From: Aphidius gifuensis
Taxonomy: Eukaryota; Arthropoda; Insecta; Hymenoptera; Braconidae
DNA: 64,000 nt
Reading direction: 5' to 3'
Assembly: GCF_014905175.1 (NCBI RefSeq)
Contig: NC_057788.1
Coordinates: forward strand, 5,828,001 to 5,892,000
The notes below the pieces were generated by a model. It was not told the origin of the DNA, ran no database searches, and saw only the letters and a program-made list of their open reading frames with translations. The first letter of the stretch is position 1. Every line of letters starts with the position of its first letter. The translations under genes were made by a program, and so were the position numbers. This document shows positions 12,264 to 26,039 of the stretch, one piece after another.

Positions 12264-15200
12264 TTATATTCGTATCGGTATGTCTCGCATCACGTCGTTC
12301 GCCTTGGGACTTTATTTATCGGTCTGATGGTGTCCCATACTCTTGAAAACCACCATTGCTTTACTCACACATACCAACACTCAAACTCGATAACCACATA
12401 TAATATTTATCAACACACAAAACACAAGAGGCACCATTTAATTCTCATGTGTGCGATATTAAATTCTTCTCAAATTATATGACAATTAAATTTTTATTTT
12501 TTTTTCATTTTTACTTGATCAATGTAATTGATATTAATAAGTTAAATGGTTTATAATAATTAATTACAAATTATGATTGAACGAAAACGCTTATGTTTAT
12601 ATTAAAGTTGTTATTTTGTAGAGTCTAATCTGTCATGAAAATATTTTTTGAAATATTTTGTTTGTTGGTATAATTGTTATGGATATATTCAAAGATGGAT
12701 TTGATAAATGGATGGTTGACCTGATGGCATACATGTTGTCAATACCAACAAAATACTATTCATGTATTTATAGATGGATAGATCCCATGCTTCCAAGCTT
12801 TTAGTATCGATTGTTTGACCTCGTCCATTTTGTAACTTCGAAATAAACTATCCGTTATTTTAACTCTGGACATTATGTATCCATCAAATATTTTTTAAAA
12901 AATATTCTTTGATATTTTATGTATAGAAATAAAAGTAATGGATATTTTGAAATAAAAAAATAATAATCAAAAAAAAATGTTGTGTACAAAGAGAGTATAT
13001 GAAAGATGAGTATGATGCTTTAAAATAAAAAAAAAAAGCTTTTCCTTTTTTTTTTTATTATTATATTTATAATAAAAAATAATAAAAAAAACAATGAAGG
13101 GTTTGTAACCCGGTATGTATAGACGCCATAAAAATAATAATTATCTTTCATCATCAGTCTCGTATGTATATATATATGTACCGAGAAAAGATGCGTTCGT
13201 TGGCCGGAAAATAAGCAAACCATGAACATGACTGGAAATAAACTTGGTGTATATATATGATGACTCCAAGTGCCGACATGTCGACTCATATATACATAAT
13301 ATATATTTTTATATAAACAAAAACAGAACACATGACATGTAATTTTTTGTTTTTTTTTTTAAATAATTACATAATATATTTTTAAGGCTCAAAATAAATA
13401 TAATAAAAAAATAATTTTATCAAGTTATTATAAGTTTGTTGTTTTAAGAATTATATGAAGAAAGAAACTTGCTGTTCCGAATGAATGGTTAATAAAAAAT
13501 ATAAATTGAACAGTTTATGAGTTAGTAAAACGATATTACATAAAGATACTAAAAATGTATTGATATAGTATCATATCTATATATATATTGGGCCAAGTCC
13601 AGCTACTTGTTGAAGAAGAAATCAACGTGACCACAAATTTCTTAAGAGCTTATAACCCGCAAATATATCTATCTATCTATTATATATATTTTCTGAACTT
13701 TGAATGAATTTTATACATTTTACAAAATAATCTACTCAAAAGAATTTTTCAAATAAATATATTTCTCAAGTTCTTTTTTTTTTTTTTATCTAAAAGATAC
13801 CATAAGAATTTATCTTTTGTATGTATAAGAATTTCATTAAAAAAATCTCATCGTTATCATGAAAAGAGAAGAAAATAAACTTGTAATATATAACTTTGTA
13901 CAATTAAATTGTAGAGTATTATACGCAATATAACAAACAAAAGATTTACATCAGCCCTAACAAATTGAATAACAGTGAAAATTAAAAGACTTGAAGTTGA
14001 ATATTAAAATAACTTTGATATACAGTAGTCGGCTATTCACTACAAAACACAGTACTGTATATATGTATATATTTAATATACATTCCATTAGGACTATGAC
14101 GTAAAGTAGTTTCACAGAAACATTTATATATATATATGTATAGGATTTAAAGCTCATAACTTTGCCGTTTCCTCAGTGCTAGTTTCTCCATTAAATTTGT
14201 AATACGTGAAAGCAAGTAAACGCTTATTTCAGAACCAACTTGACCAACCAATGTTCAATTATGTATGGTACCACCAGTAACATATTCGTTTTATAAACAT
14301 GGCTTGTATAACTCACATACAGCTTTTCAACTTGTATGTTTGTCTTATGTATTTATTTATTTATTTTTTTTTTGTATATAAACTATGGCTGTGAGTTCAA
14401 TATATTCTGGAAAGATTCTAAATCATCCAACCACTGTGTGAATTATATACATATATGCATGCATCAAGAATAATATACCAACAAGACTTAATCATTATAC
14501 GATAACCAAGACAACAAGATTTAAAAATACACATATATGATGATGTATATTTTTTAAATTTCAACACTTTTATATCTTGTTTAATCTTTTTTATTTTTTA
14601 CAAGTAAAGATAGTTGCTGCAGTATACAATATATCTGTCGCATTTAAGCATCTTATTTTTTTATTTATACATTTATTCAAGTCGACCTCTTGTTTTTTTT
14701 TTTTCTTTTAATTCTTTATTTAATTTTTGTTACTTTGTCTTACTGCCTCTGCCTCATCCATCGGTACTCGACAAGCGCCACGTAACCTCAGTGTGTAACC
14801 GACACAGATACCAATGACAATGTATACAAGGCACTTGCGGATTATGGTGACTAGTGTTGGAACATGTGTTCAAAGTATCGCAAAACGAGGAAAACGACGG
14901 ACCACGACGACAATAACTATTACTATACTATTAGGACGACAACAACAAAGTAGTGGTGGTGGTAGTAGTGAAGTTGCCAACTCTTGACTCTGTATATATA
15001 TATTTACCTATGTAGATATACTAATGGTTCTTTGTATATACATGTACCTGCATGTGATGGGTAAATATTTCATGCAGCTGCGCGAAGGATTAAACAGCTT
15101 AAGTAGATTAAGGAAGCCTTCTGCAAGCGCGGGAGTTGAGTTCGGTTGAAACTGTCTTTTTTATTTTCAATTTTTTTCTACTTTCATTATATTCTATCTC

Positions 15201-18200
15201 TCTCGTTACTCGTTATTTTCATTTTATATTATTTTATTTTCAACTATGTAAATTACTCGAGATAGATCATTATTTTTTTTTTGATTGACATGAAAATTGT
15301 TGAATTGACGGGGTTATATATAACAAGGTACAAATTGAACCTTGCAAAATCATCACTAATATGATAAAGAAAAAAAAAAAAAAAAATTCGAAATGAAAAG
15401 TAGAGGCAATCTGGTGTACTTGAGATAGTCCCACATGCACGTGCGTCGTTATCCCTTGTTAGTTATAACGAGGCAATGTTTTGTCTCCCCAATGACCACC
15501 CTGTATACATCTCTTCAAACACAACCCATTGGGTACAATTCGTATAATATACATTTTCAGCTTTCATACAATAATACGCAGGTTTATAAATTAACTCTCG
15601 GCGCTCAGTTTCAGTGAATCTTTTGGCTTGTTGGTAGTTTTCTTCATATCCCTGAGGGCTAAAAGCGTCCGTTGCTTCAGTTAGACACGAAAACATCTAC
15701 ATACATATATACATTTTCTATCTAGTATTTTGTAAATAAATATATATACCTGTATATATGTATAAAGGTGTATCTTGATGAGAACCAAGAGTATATATAT
15801 ATTTGATGTTTGTGCACATGCACATGTATACACTGTTGAGGAAGGAGTTGGGAAGCCCGAGAATCCGGAATCATACGTAAGCGGAAAAGCTCGTTCTGCT
15901 CTGCTTCACGAATAAGTGCTGATACGACCCTAGCTCAAATATTTTATATCTTATTTTCTACTCATACTGTCATTCATCATGTATATTATGTATATAGATG
16001 CAGTACATATACACACATATACTATACAATTTTTTTTACATGAAATTTAAACTTCTGTTAGATAAATTTTTACTTCAAATAAACGGAAAAAATTTCATTA
16101 AGCAAACCTTTGGCTACATTCTTGCTGACTGACTGGTTGATTTTTTTTATTCTATTTTTTTAAATATACCTATATATATATTTTTTTTTTATTTCTTTTT
16201 AGTAGTTTGTGCTAGTTTTTTTTTTATTTTCGTTTTGTTTAGTTTATTTTTTAAAAAAACGCGCTAGTGCTCTTATGGTGTATGTGCATTGCAGAAGAAG
16301 GGAATATGTATAGAGTGAGGGAAATGATTATTTTTCTTTTTTTCATGCGTTTGTTTTTCGCATCGTGGAACCAAGCGACAAAGATATTTTTTTTTTGCTT
16401 TTGCTTTTTTTATTTTTATGACGCGTTTGAGAGTAGACGAGAAAAGTTGGCGAACCGTGTGGATATATCCATGCTGATCATTAGACGAGTGAAGAAGAGA
16501 AAGAGAAAAGAGGTTGAGGAACTAAAATTTCCACTTGGAAAAGTTGGCAATCTCTGTAACGAGCGGCGACTCTACAGACATAACAAAGAGAGAAAGTATA
16601 GAAGTTTAGGTTAAAAAAAAAAAAGTCAAATCACGAAAAATAGAAGAAAAAACAAAACGAAAAATTTTTAGAATAAAAAGAATATGAAAAAAATTAACTG
16701 GCAAAAAAATATGTTTTTTTTTTACTACTTCTTCTTCTTCTTTTTGTTCTAGAGAGTAAAGTGGCTAAGATTATTTTAGTGATAGAGTTTAACTATTATG
16801 TGCGCGGACTATCTCATTAAAAATTAATTTTTTTTTGTTCTTTTTATTTTGGTTTTTGTCTGTAGATATTTGTAGACAGGTTTTGCTGACAGCAAACTAA
16901 ATGTTTTTACACAAATAAAAAAAAAAAAATAGTATAATTAAGTGATCTAGTAGTACATGCAGTCAGACATTGATAGTAAATTTTTTTTTTTTTGTATTTC
17001 CTTAATTTATTTTTTTGTTCCAACTCTTCAGAATAATTTTTAGCAAGTAATATTTAAATTAACTTTTTACTTATTTTAATATTCATCGAGATACCTAACA
17101 TGCCCCACATATTATGCCTCCAGCTCTTTCTCATCTTTTTTTATTCGTCGTCTTTTTTTTTTTTCATTAAAATTTTTTTCTTTTTCCCTACTTCCCTTCT
17201 AAACTTTACTGTGAAAACTTTGTGCCAGTGTGTTTTAACATTCTCAGCACTTTGCATCGAAAAAATATGCCAACGATGATGCCTCGGGTCGTTGTTGCAA
17301 ACTGTGCAACGATAACGCTTCGTCTCATTGTGCAAATAAAATAAAAAAATATTATGTATAAATATGAAGAAAAAAAAAACGAAAGTGTCATAAAAATAAT
17401 CATTAAAAAAAATTATAATAACGGAAAATATTGCTGAGGAAAAAAAGAGACACCGATGAGAATAAGAAAAACAAAAAAATAACAATAACAATATGAATAC
17501 AAAATGATGAAGTTTCAATGAGCATCAAGCAAGGACATATGGCAAAATAATATGTGAAAAATAAAATCATTTAAAGATTGAAAATAAATAAAATAAAAAT
17601 TAAATTAAATTAACAAAAAAATACGAAACGAAACAAGAGAGCAACTGAGATAAAAAATATGTGTACATGTCGATCGTTCATACACAAGGCCAAGTTAGTC
17701 TCGTTGAACACATGTACATCATGTAAAATTCATATACATATATTTACAGATTACGTAAACGTAACAAATGCTTGAACAATATATCGACACACTCACATTA
17801 ATATTTAGTATTATTATAATTCATTTAACAAATCATTCAAATGGAAATAATTTGTTAAAATACTTGTTTAATAATACACGTACCTCAAAATCATAATCCA
17901 ACAAGTCGCACAATCATATTATGCTGATAAAAAAAATATATATATATTCACATTAAAATAAATAAACGATATAAAATTGAAACAACTGTTCACTGTATTT
18001 TCAACGAATTTAATATAATTAATACTAATTTATACTAAGTTATTTTTTAAATATAATTCATTTAATTTTTGTTCTTTTTTTAAAAAACAAATTTGACTTG
18101 TTAAATTATGTTCATCACGTCATGTCACATTTGATGGCAATTAAAAATCACATTTTATATACGTTTAAATATGAATAATGTTTTTTTTTTTTTTTAAACT

Positions 18201-21200
18201 ACTTTAAAAAATAAAAATAAATAACATGAAATTTATCACTGCTTAAAATGTTTTTGGTTTATTTGAATAATCATTTGACATGAAAAATCATGTTATTCAC
18301 AAAATTTATTAATATTATTTTTAATTTTTTAAAACTTTTAAAAAAAAAAAATAAAAATAAAAAATATATAAAATAATGAATAAATTGAATGAGATTGTAG
18401 CACGCGTTGATGCCGGTTAAAATTTGTAAATATACATATAAATTTATGAGAACTATGTGTTGATTTAAAAAAATAAAATAAAATAATTTATACCACTGAG
18501 AAGTGATACAAGCGTCGCGACGGCTTGATGTCGACTGAAGAGAGTCAAGCATTTGAAGTAATGTCTCGCGCCTGTCCGCCCCTCTTTCTCTCTCTTTTTA
18601 TATTATGGGGCAACCTACAACCACCGACTACCAACAACCTCCACTATCACAACCACCACTACCACCACCTCTACTACTACCCTTTGAAAGGGTAGTCGAA
18701 ATGTTATTACACAGCGCACAATGGACAACCAAGAGCGCGCATATCACGCTCGAAATCATCACGCCGATTCAAACCCATCAAATAAACCCGCCACACTCGT
18801 TTTATTATTTTTTTTTTTTTTTCAAACTTGACCAACCGAATCTCAATTTTTGTTTCAACTTTTTTTTTTTTTTTTTTCATTTTATACATAGACAAAGCCA
18901 TGTCCATTATTATATAACTTTAATTATAATTATGAATCGCATGTTTGTAAAATTATTTTTATTTTTATTTTATTTTCTTCAACCCTCTCTCTATACATCA
19001 TATTCAATTGTTTAATTTTGTTATTTTTTAAATTTAAAAAGAATGAAACTGTATGAAAAAAAAAATTAAACAATTCTATTCACTGCAAGTTAAAAATAAA
19101 ATAATAATTTATATACACTGAGAGAAACATCAATATAAAAATATTGGACATGTTGAACAATAGTTACAAACATTGTTTTATATCAGCATAAAGAATAGAA
19201 TTGTTTAAAATATTATTGTTTAAAAATTATATATATTTATTTCAATGTTATTTATTTATTTTTTTTTATTAAAAAAAAAAAAATAAATGCATTGTTATTT
19301 TGTAACAATATAAGAATAAAAAATAGTAATGAAATATTATAGATTTAGTCTTTAAAATATTTATAATTAAAAAAAAAAATTATTTATAAATTTAATTGGA
19401 TGATGGTAAATATGAGAATATAAAGGTATTTAAAAAATTTGTAAATAAGGGTAATATAATTTGATTTTTTTTAGGTGATATAATATATATAAACGTACAC
19501 CTGTTTGAAGAAAATAATTTATGATACGTGGGTGGTAAAAGAGAGAGACGTTTGCCAAGTTATTTTGTCTTGAATTTAAGTTATAGATATAGCTATATTT
19601 ACATTTTGCAGGGACACTACAAACATCACAAGAAACAAAGTGAAAAAAAGCTGAGACAGAGATAGAAAACAGTGACACGAAGATCTCAAGTGTTCGCTCA
19701 TTTTCGCTGATGTTCTTTTGAGTGAAGAGCCCAACATGACACTCACATATTAACTTGATATACAATATTGTGTGTATATATATAGCTAATCATATATATA
19801 TATACATTTTTCGAAACAAATAACGTACAAATATATAGATGATTATTTTTTTTTATCGCCTGTACACGTCCGAACGCGCAAAAAAAAAATATAAAGTTGA
19901 TGTACGAAATAAAATAGCTAGTAGAAAGTAAAAAAAAAAAAAAAATAGAATAAAAAGTATTATAAAATAAAAGTTTTGATATAAAACAAAACAAAATGAA
20001 ATAAGATGGAATAAAAAATAAATAAAAAAGCTGAGAGGGTAACGGAGAAAAGAGGAAAAAAAAAACGTCAAGTGGAAAAAGAAGGTCCGGTTGAGCTTAA
20101 ACAAATTCATCTCACGGCCGTGCTCGAGCTAATTCATTTTTGTTAAACGAGCGGAAAGTCAAAAGTTTTTTTAAGTACATTCCCTCTTGGAAAACTTTTT
20201 ACAACGCACACCATAAGAACTATACCAAAAGGGCAAAGTATATATAGAAAAAAAACAAAAAAAAAAAAAAAAAATGATATAAGGGATGGGGGTTAATATA
20301 AGGACAGTGTGGTTTTGCTGAATTTTACTAAAATTATAATAACAATATATTATTAAAACTATAGAAAAATAAAAGAGAGAAAGAGAGGGTATATGTACAT
20401 ATTTTCAACATGAGCCAATTATTTATTTAACAACTGCCAAGAAGGAAATGAACTCTGGATCTCTAAAACTTGATTACGAAGATCAAGCAGGGAAAATAGC
20501 CGAGAATTTTGTCAAAACGACTTTATATCTCGCTTGCGTTCAAAGTCCGGAGAATGAAATTGCACCAATAAATTCATTCCCGTGGACGGAACTTTGTAAA
20601 TTAATTTGCCTGACTTCCGTCAAACAAACAAACAAACAATAAAAAAAAACCAACAAGAACAACAGCAACAACAATAGCAAAACAACAAATAGAAAAATAG
20701 AAAATTCAATATACCACCACAATTAAACTAAAACAACAAAATAAAATTAAATAATATAAAATTAAAAAAAAAAAGAGCAATATAATATATATAAAATTTA
20801 AAGATATAAAAAAATAAATAAATAAATAAAAAATATGAAATAAAATATTCTGTATTTGGTTGAAACATCAAGAGACACATTGTCGATGCATCACAGTCGA
20901 TTGAATAGTGGGAATTTCATGTTGGAATTGAATCGAATATCTTTTGCCTTTTACCCTCTTTTTTATTATCACTATATGGCATATATATTTGTGATTGTAC
21001 TAGTGTTGAAAATAGTGACTGACTACGATGTGATCACACCAAGACTATATACATGTATAAAAATACGAAGACGACGAAGACGACGACGACAAGTACGACA
21101 ACCATGTTGGGTGAAAAATATTTTCAAATCATCAACCCAGGAAAAAGAGAGCAAGATGAATAAGAAAAATAAATGTGATAAAAAAGAAAGAAAAAAAAAA

Positions 21201-22659
21201 ATAAAGTAAATTGAAAAGAAGCAAAAAGGAATACATAAAAATTGCATGAAGGAATATAAATTTATATATATATGACTGAGAAAAGATAGAAATAGCGAGT
21301 GGGCAAAAAGACAGAAAGCGTAAAAAAAAAAAAATATAGATAAAAGGGCATATATAAAAAAAAAAAAAAGAAAGTGAAATAGACTAAAGGTAAAGTGCAC
21401 CACGAAGTACTAATCGCATTCTCTGGTACAATTTACATTTAATCAAAGGAAAGGCCCATTTGACCACGCTTCATAGTATTTGCTTACCATTGAAATCACG
21501 ACTGGCGTGTGCGTTCAACGATGTTGATGGTGGTTGTATTTTGCTCTTTATCTATTATTATCAATTCGTGAATTGAATACGTTAAATATATATAGCTAAA
21601 CCAATGCACATTTACTGACTTAAATTTTCCATTAATAAAAGATCAATATTATTCAATAGTTGATGTCGTTTTTTTTTTTCTATTTTTTTAAATTAAAACA
21701 AAAAAAAAAAAAAAAGGGAAAAATAATTCTATAGTTCACTCTGTGTTTTATATCAGATTTTTGCATGCATCACAACGTTTCTCGATATAATCTTATCCAC
21801 TCATTGTGATTCAGTGTTATTTGAAAATATTGAAATCCCATAGATTTTGATAAATATCATATACATATTACACATGCACACACAAAGTATCGATTGAGAA
21901 TGGCAAAGAAGCCGATACATTGTATGCCAATATATATACATATATATGTAGATAGGCATTAGAAGAGTATAGAGAGATAGAAGGATATTTGAAAAGAGCC
22001 TTGGTATACCCGTTGGCCACCTCGACATAGTAAATCTGTCCGATAAAATAGCATTCGGGCCATTAACTAATCCTCCAGGGATAAAACGGAGTTGCGGCCC
22101 TGTGTGTGCATCCCTTTAACTCCCTCTCATCACAACTTCTCTCATTCTCTTCTTCATTTACAACCCCTTTATTCCACCCTCTGTACTCTACTGACAATCC
22201 TATCTCATCCTTTTTTTTTTTTTTGAAGCAAACTAGTACCCTCACACTCTTTATTTTCTCACGCAATGTCTGTGTCTATCTCTTAATATATATCTCTATT
22301 TAGTTTTTCTCTTTCAACAACGTTGATATTGATACATGTATATATTTATCATGGTTTGTGTGAATATATACTGAAAGCAACAGCATTATAAACGAGGGAG
22401 ATTTCATAGTCTGACCAATTGATTGGCACCAAAACTCATTGAGTTTCTAACAAATCAAGTTCTCTCTATATACTTATTGCAATATATAGAGGTATATATT
22501 GTTGCTTCTTGGGCTTGTGGGCTCTTGACGACGTTGAACGCTTTCGTTGATTAGAATTGAGTAACATGAAACCCCCATCTAACTGACTAATGGCACCAAC
22601 ATTGTGCCAGTCTATTTACTGTGATCTCACATTTGAATTCTATCTATTTGCACTACGTG

Positions 22660-22687
22660 TTATCTATCTATCTATCTATCTATCTAT
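22660..22687. repeat. (CTAT)n microsatellite
   Basis: About seven tandem CTAT/TATC tetranucleotides. A shorter run of the same motif is at about 13,665-13,680. Confidence 0.85.
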
Positions 22688-24057
22688 ATATTTATACCAC
22701 CATCGAGTTGGGCAATTATTTACTATTATTTTAGGATTAAATAAATTCGTATATATATGTATGCGTATATATTTTATACTGCCTGATTTTAACGAAAAAA
22801 AAAAAACATTTTTAATAAAAAAAATTAACCAATATTTTATAGGTCAATTTAATTTAATTTTTTAAATAGCTTTTAGGTAATATTAAAAATAAAATAATAT
22901 GCAATATTGATTGTATAATTGAGGATAACTTGAATAATTAAAAATTGAATTTTTATGGCTCATAATAAAATATTTATAATTTTATAAAATATCAGATTTC
23001 TTTTTTCCTCATATGTAGTCCGATAAAATTAATTTATTTTTAAATTAAATAAAAAAATTATTTAATAAAAATTAAAAATAGTAGAAAATAAAATTATCAA
23101 CTTTACGTAAATTTAATTAAATATTTAAAAAGTTTAACAAACTGACTGTTAGTCATAAAAAAATTTAAATAAAAAAATAAACTTTTTTAAAGAAAAATCA
23201 AATATTCACGTAAATGAATAATTAATTATTAATTACACAAAAATATGAAAAAAAATTAAAAAAAACCTTTTAACTTTGAATATCTATGACATTGAAAAAG
23301 TTTAACTGACTTTATGTAATTAAAAAAAATAAATAAATATCATAATTTATCTGACAATTTTAATAACGACAAAACAGTGTAGTTTATTTTTCAAGTAAAT
23401 GCTTTTGAAAGCTACTTATAACAGTAGCCAGACTAATGTACTTAATTTTATGATAAGGCAACTACTAACAACCAAAGCAGTAATGCTCAAATGACTTATT
23501 AAATATTGCATTTTGTGGATGGGATTTAAACTATAACTTGAGCACATAGATATCGAGAATCAATAAAATTGTACATGTAATAATTGAGAGCTCGAATTTA
23601 GCATAAAATAGTCATTGTTTAATATATTACCTGGTGAACCTATTTTTCCATATTTAATTATTTATCCAGCATTAAATAATCACGAGTTTTCCATGAATCA
23701 CGAGACTCATTATGGCCATATAATTTAATATAAACAGTAAACACCCACAACATCGAAACATTATCAATACTCGATTTTTGTTCAACAAGAAAAATCAATA
23801 ATCAATAAAATATTTTATCAATCAAATAAATTTACCCTATTCTATTCTTCTTGAATTAAAATTCACATATGTAATGATATAATATTTTTAAAATTAATTT
23901 GTTGTGCAGTATGTTGGTGTTGTCAACTCGACACACACACAAACATATGCAGACGAACACAAACACTGACCATATGACAACATCACAAACAAAGATTTAT
24001 GATAATAATTTCATGCAAAATATTGAAAATATATATGATGAAAATAATAGTACATAC

Positions 24058-24499
24058 TTTAAGTTGAAGTAGTCTAAGACACAACACTTTTAACATCAAA
24101 CAGACAGCAGCATCATTTGGATTTTCATTTGACCAGCTCCTAAAAATAATAATTCACTTGAGTTATTTATTTGACATTTTTACACCAGCATAACCTTCTT
24201 TTAGATAAATATATTATTAAAATTAATTTATATTTATTATGAATTATATAAAAATAATTATGATGATGATAAATGTACAAATGCATGGATGATGTTTGTC
24301 AACAGACGTACAAGGTTGTACACCAAACTAACATCATTCACTTGAAATTTATAATTATTTTATCCAAAAAAAAAATTAAAAAATATCATTGAAATAAATA
24401 AGTAAATATAAAACGATATAATAATACTCACATTACGTTAAAATATAGTAAAGGATCCCAATGGTGAATTGATGGCATCATTGGTAATTTATCCAACCT
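24058..24499 (-). CDS. two consecutive in-frame exons of an unrecognised minus-strand gene (partial)
   Basis: Exon A (24,432-24,499, 68 nt) is framed by a strong acceptor (TTTTTTTTCAG) and donor GTGAGT. Exon B (24,058-24,139, 82 nt) follows a TTTTTAG acceptor and ends at GTATGT. Joined, they read 50 codons with no stop in one frame only. The reading starts RLDKLPMMPSIHHWDPLLYF and ends LKVLCLRLLQLK, with the junction falling inside a Met codon. An open frame across both exons in such AT-rich DNA is unlikely by chance, so these are probably coding. They could alternatively be 5' UTR exons of the gene starting at 6,692. No domain is recognised. A CRE/TATA-like promoter lies 270 bases upstream at 24,767-24,795. 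Confidence 0.5.
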
Positions 24500-24734
24500 C
24501 TGAAAAAAAAAACAAACAAAGTTACACTTTAATAATTATCACAGTTATCATTTTACACAATTTTAATATTTTTTTAGATGTTTGTTTTGTTATTTTAATT
24601 ATTTCGTACAATTATATAAAAATGATAAAACCTTGAAGATTTATTGTCACTCTGGGAGCTCTGATGTTGTTGACACAGCTGTCGATTTTTTTTTATTTAT
24701 TTTTTTTTTGATGCGTCATATGTGTGTGAGATTA

Positions 24735-25468
24735 TGTAATGGCGGACTTTACCGTTAACCATGGAGTTTTATAAGGAGGGTAATCTGTGACGTCACACTG
24801 TGTATTGTTTATTTTGTTGATTTCACGGAATGGAGCAAAGTCAGTACATTTTTCTGCCAGTGATGACGCGATCCGAAGTCAACATGGTTTACATTTTCAT
24901 GGCTCGTTGTATAATTCAACTGTAATACATTATTTATTTCAAAAAAATTAAGCAATATTTTATTGTGGGTACTATAGGTAAATTAATTAAAAATGAAATT
25001 TTATTGTAGACATTTTAAATAAATTTATTTCATTACATGATGCAAATGTTGATTTAAAATAATAATAGTCAATTGAAGTTTAAAAATATAAAAATAGACA
25101 ATTATTGAGGATGAATATCAAATGCGTGTTGTACAAAATTTACAAAATGTTTATGATAGCATTAATGCATAAAAACCAGAAACCAAGTTTTTTAGATAAA
25201 TTAGTTGAAAAGAAAAGACAAAAACCACCAGAGGGTTTGTATTGTATGGTGCTGATGATGGAAAACCATGTTGATGGATCTCTTTATGATTGTTGTATAA
25301 GGTAATTTATTACAATTATTTTAATAATAATATAAATAAATAATTAATCAATATCATTGTTTACAGATTGAGAAAAAGGAACGTACATTTTATTTATTCA
25401 TAGATGTACATGGAAAAATTCATCAACTTAAAAAAACAATAAAACCTGATTATAGTAGCACAGAACTT
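24735..25468 (+). repeat. left arm of a large imperfect inverted repeat
   Basis: This arm matches the reverse complement of 26,030-26,865. Shared landmarks in order are a GTTAACGGTC-like start, AAGGAGGGTAATCT, GAATGGAGCAAAGTCAGTAC, a GATCCGAAGTCA block, the AFG1-like exon pair with its intron, and finally TAGTAGCACAGAACTT at 25,453-25,468. The arms differ by indels and substitutions. The unit therefore includes promoter-like DNA plus a gene fragment. Confidence 0.8.
24767..24795 (-). promoter_or_regulatory. CRE plus TATA-like promoter for leftward transcription
   Basis: Read on the minus strand, a palindromic cAMP-response element (TGACGTCA, 24,788-24,795) is followed by TATAAAA (24,767-24,773), predicting a start near 24,740. 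The exons at 24,432-24,499 and 24,058-24,139 lie downstream in the same direction. The TATA also reads TTTTATAAGG on the plus strand, so bidirectional use is possible. The diverged copy in the right arm (about 26,810-26,865) has lost the CRE and has only TTATACA. Motif matches alone support this. Confidence 0.4.
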
Positions 25469-25640
25469 CAACCATTTGATCCAATACCACCAGTTGTTGA
25501 TATGATTATTGAAAAATCATGGCTTTTATGCTTTGATAAATTTCGGACAAGATAAAATTGAATTTATAAAAATCCATGATGAATTAAAAACATTAAATTT
25601 AATATTTGATAATCATATGTGACTGATGTTGCTGGTATTT
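25085..25640 (+). pseudogene. AFG1L-like: AFG1-like ATPase gene fragment, decayed (plus copy)
   Basis: AFG1/LACE1 proteins are mitochondrial inner-membrane AAA-type ATPases. In this copy one exon-like piece (to 25,301, donor GTAATT) carries a PPEGLY motif. After an intron with a TTTACAG acceptor, a second (from 25,377) carries a basic RNVHF-like stretch, DVHGKIHQLKK, a DPIPPV stretch and LLCFDKF, the Walker B-like region of the family. Several breaks are visible: deletions remove the Walker A glycine loop and shift the frame between PPEGLY and the YDCC segment, a TAA follows INA upstream, and a stop follows LLCFDKFRTR. Only the middle of the family's usual 450 or more residues is present. The retained intron means a genomic duplication, not a retrocopy. 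The minus-strand twin at 26,040-26,440 shares the same upstream stop. Confidence 0.75.
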
Positions 25641-25652
25641 TAATAAAAAAAA

Positions 25653-25782
25653 ATACCAAAGGCAAGCAGGAGGATAAGGAAAAGATGAAGCTGAGAAATT
25701 AATGCAGCCAAAAGAATTATGTGGTAAGCAACATCAATTCCTCAGCTCCATTTTTTCTTTGGCTACTGCTTGTTCTTAGTAT
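25653..25782. mobile_element. foldback (MITE-like) element, copy 1
   Basis: This 130-bp unit is nearly palindromic. It starts ATACCAAAGGCAAGCAG and ends CTGCTTGTTCTTAGTAT, and its two halves match as inverted repeats over about 55 bases each. It lies inside the spacer of the AFG1-like inverted repeat, starts a few bases after the plus-strand pseudogene fragment, and has no coding capacity. A second copy follows at 25,837-25,965, so these are probably non-autonomous elements. Confidence 0.6.
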
Positions 25783-25836
25783 TTTAATTTATTATAATGT
25801 ATTAATTCAATTTTATTTGTTAAATAAATGAAAAAA

Positions 25837-25965
25837 ATTCCAAGGACAAGCAGTGACCAAAGAAATAATCGAGCAAAAGAATTAATGCAGCCAGAAAAAT
25901 TATTGGATAAGCAGCATTAATTTCTTAGCTCCATTTTTTCCTTGTCCACTGCTTGTCTTTGGTAT
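25837..25965. mobile_element. foldback (MITE-like) element, copy 2
   Basis: This 129-bp unit is similar to the one at 25,653-25,782. It begins ATTCCAAGGACAAGCAG and ends CTGCTTGTCTTTGGTAT with long complementary halves. The 54-bp spacer between the two copies (TATTAATTCAATTTTATTTG and so on) reappears in the same orientation at about 26,589-26,645 next to a third half-copy, so element plus flank have been duplicated together. Confidence 0.6.
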
Positions 25966-26039
25966 TTTTTTTATTTAGTAAACAAATAAAATTATAGCAG
26001 TATATTTTAATAAAAAGTTATGCAAGTAATAAAAAGTTC

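Larger units (their letters stand above)
9751..24057. other. 14-kb gene-poor stretch with microsatellites
   Basis: I see no supportable gene. Contents include (AT)n at about 12,160-12,181, (CTA)n/(CTG)n at 12,211-12,263, a CCA/CTA-rich tract at 18,617-18,681, a GACGAC-type run near 21,066-21,090, (CTAT)n at 22,660-22,687, and many poly-A/poly-T tracts (for example 22 T at about 11,424-11,446). GC-richer islands lie at about 15,060-15,150, 15,838-15,930 and 22,000-22,140. The piece at 17,884-17,923 (minus) has both an acceptor (TTTTTTTTATCAG) and a donor (GTACGT), but carries stops when joined to the exons at 24 kb. Most of this is likely intron or intergenic DNA. Confidence 0.55.

Noticed and set aside
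17884..17923. 40-nt minus-strand piece with acceptor and GTACGT donor
   Set aside because: In the phase given by the exons at 24 kb it contains a stop, and no other support exists. It might be a UTR exon but cannot be claimed.
18605..19015. 136-codon plus-strand frame starting MGQPTTTDYQQ
   Set aside because: It begins in a CCA/CTA simple repeat and continues through two long poly-T tracts; no conserved motif.
25105..25305. 66-codon plus-strand frame as a functional small gene
   Set aside because: It is a frame-shifted reading of a decayed AFG1-like exon. The Walker A loop is deleted and the frame stops right after the old splice donor.
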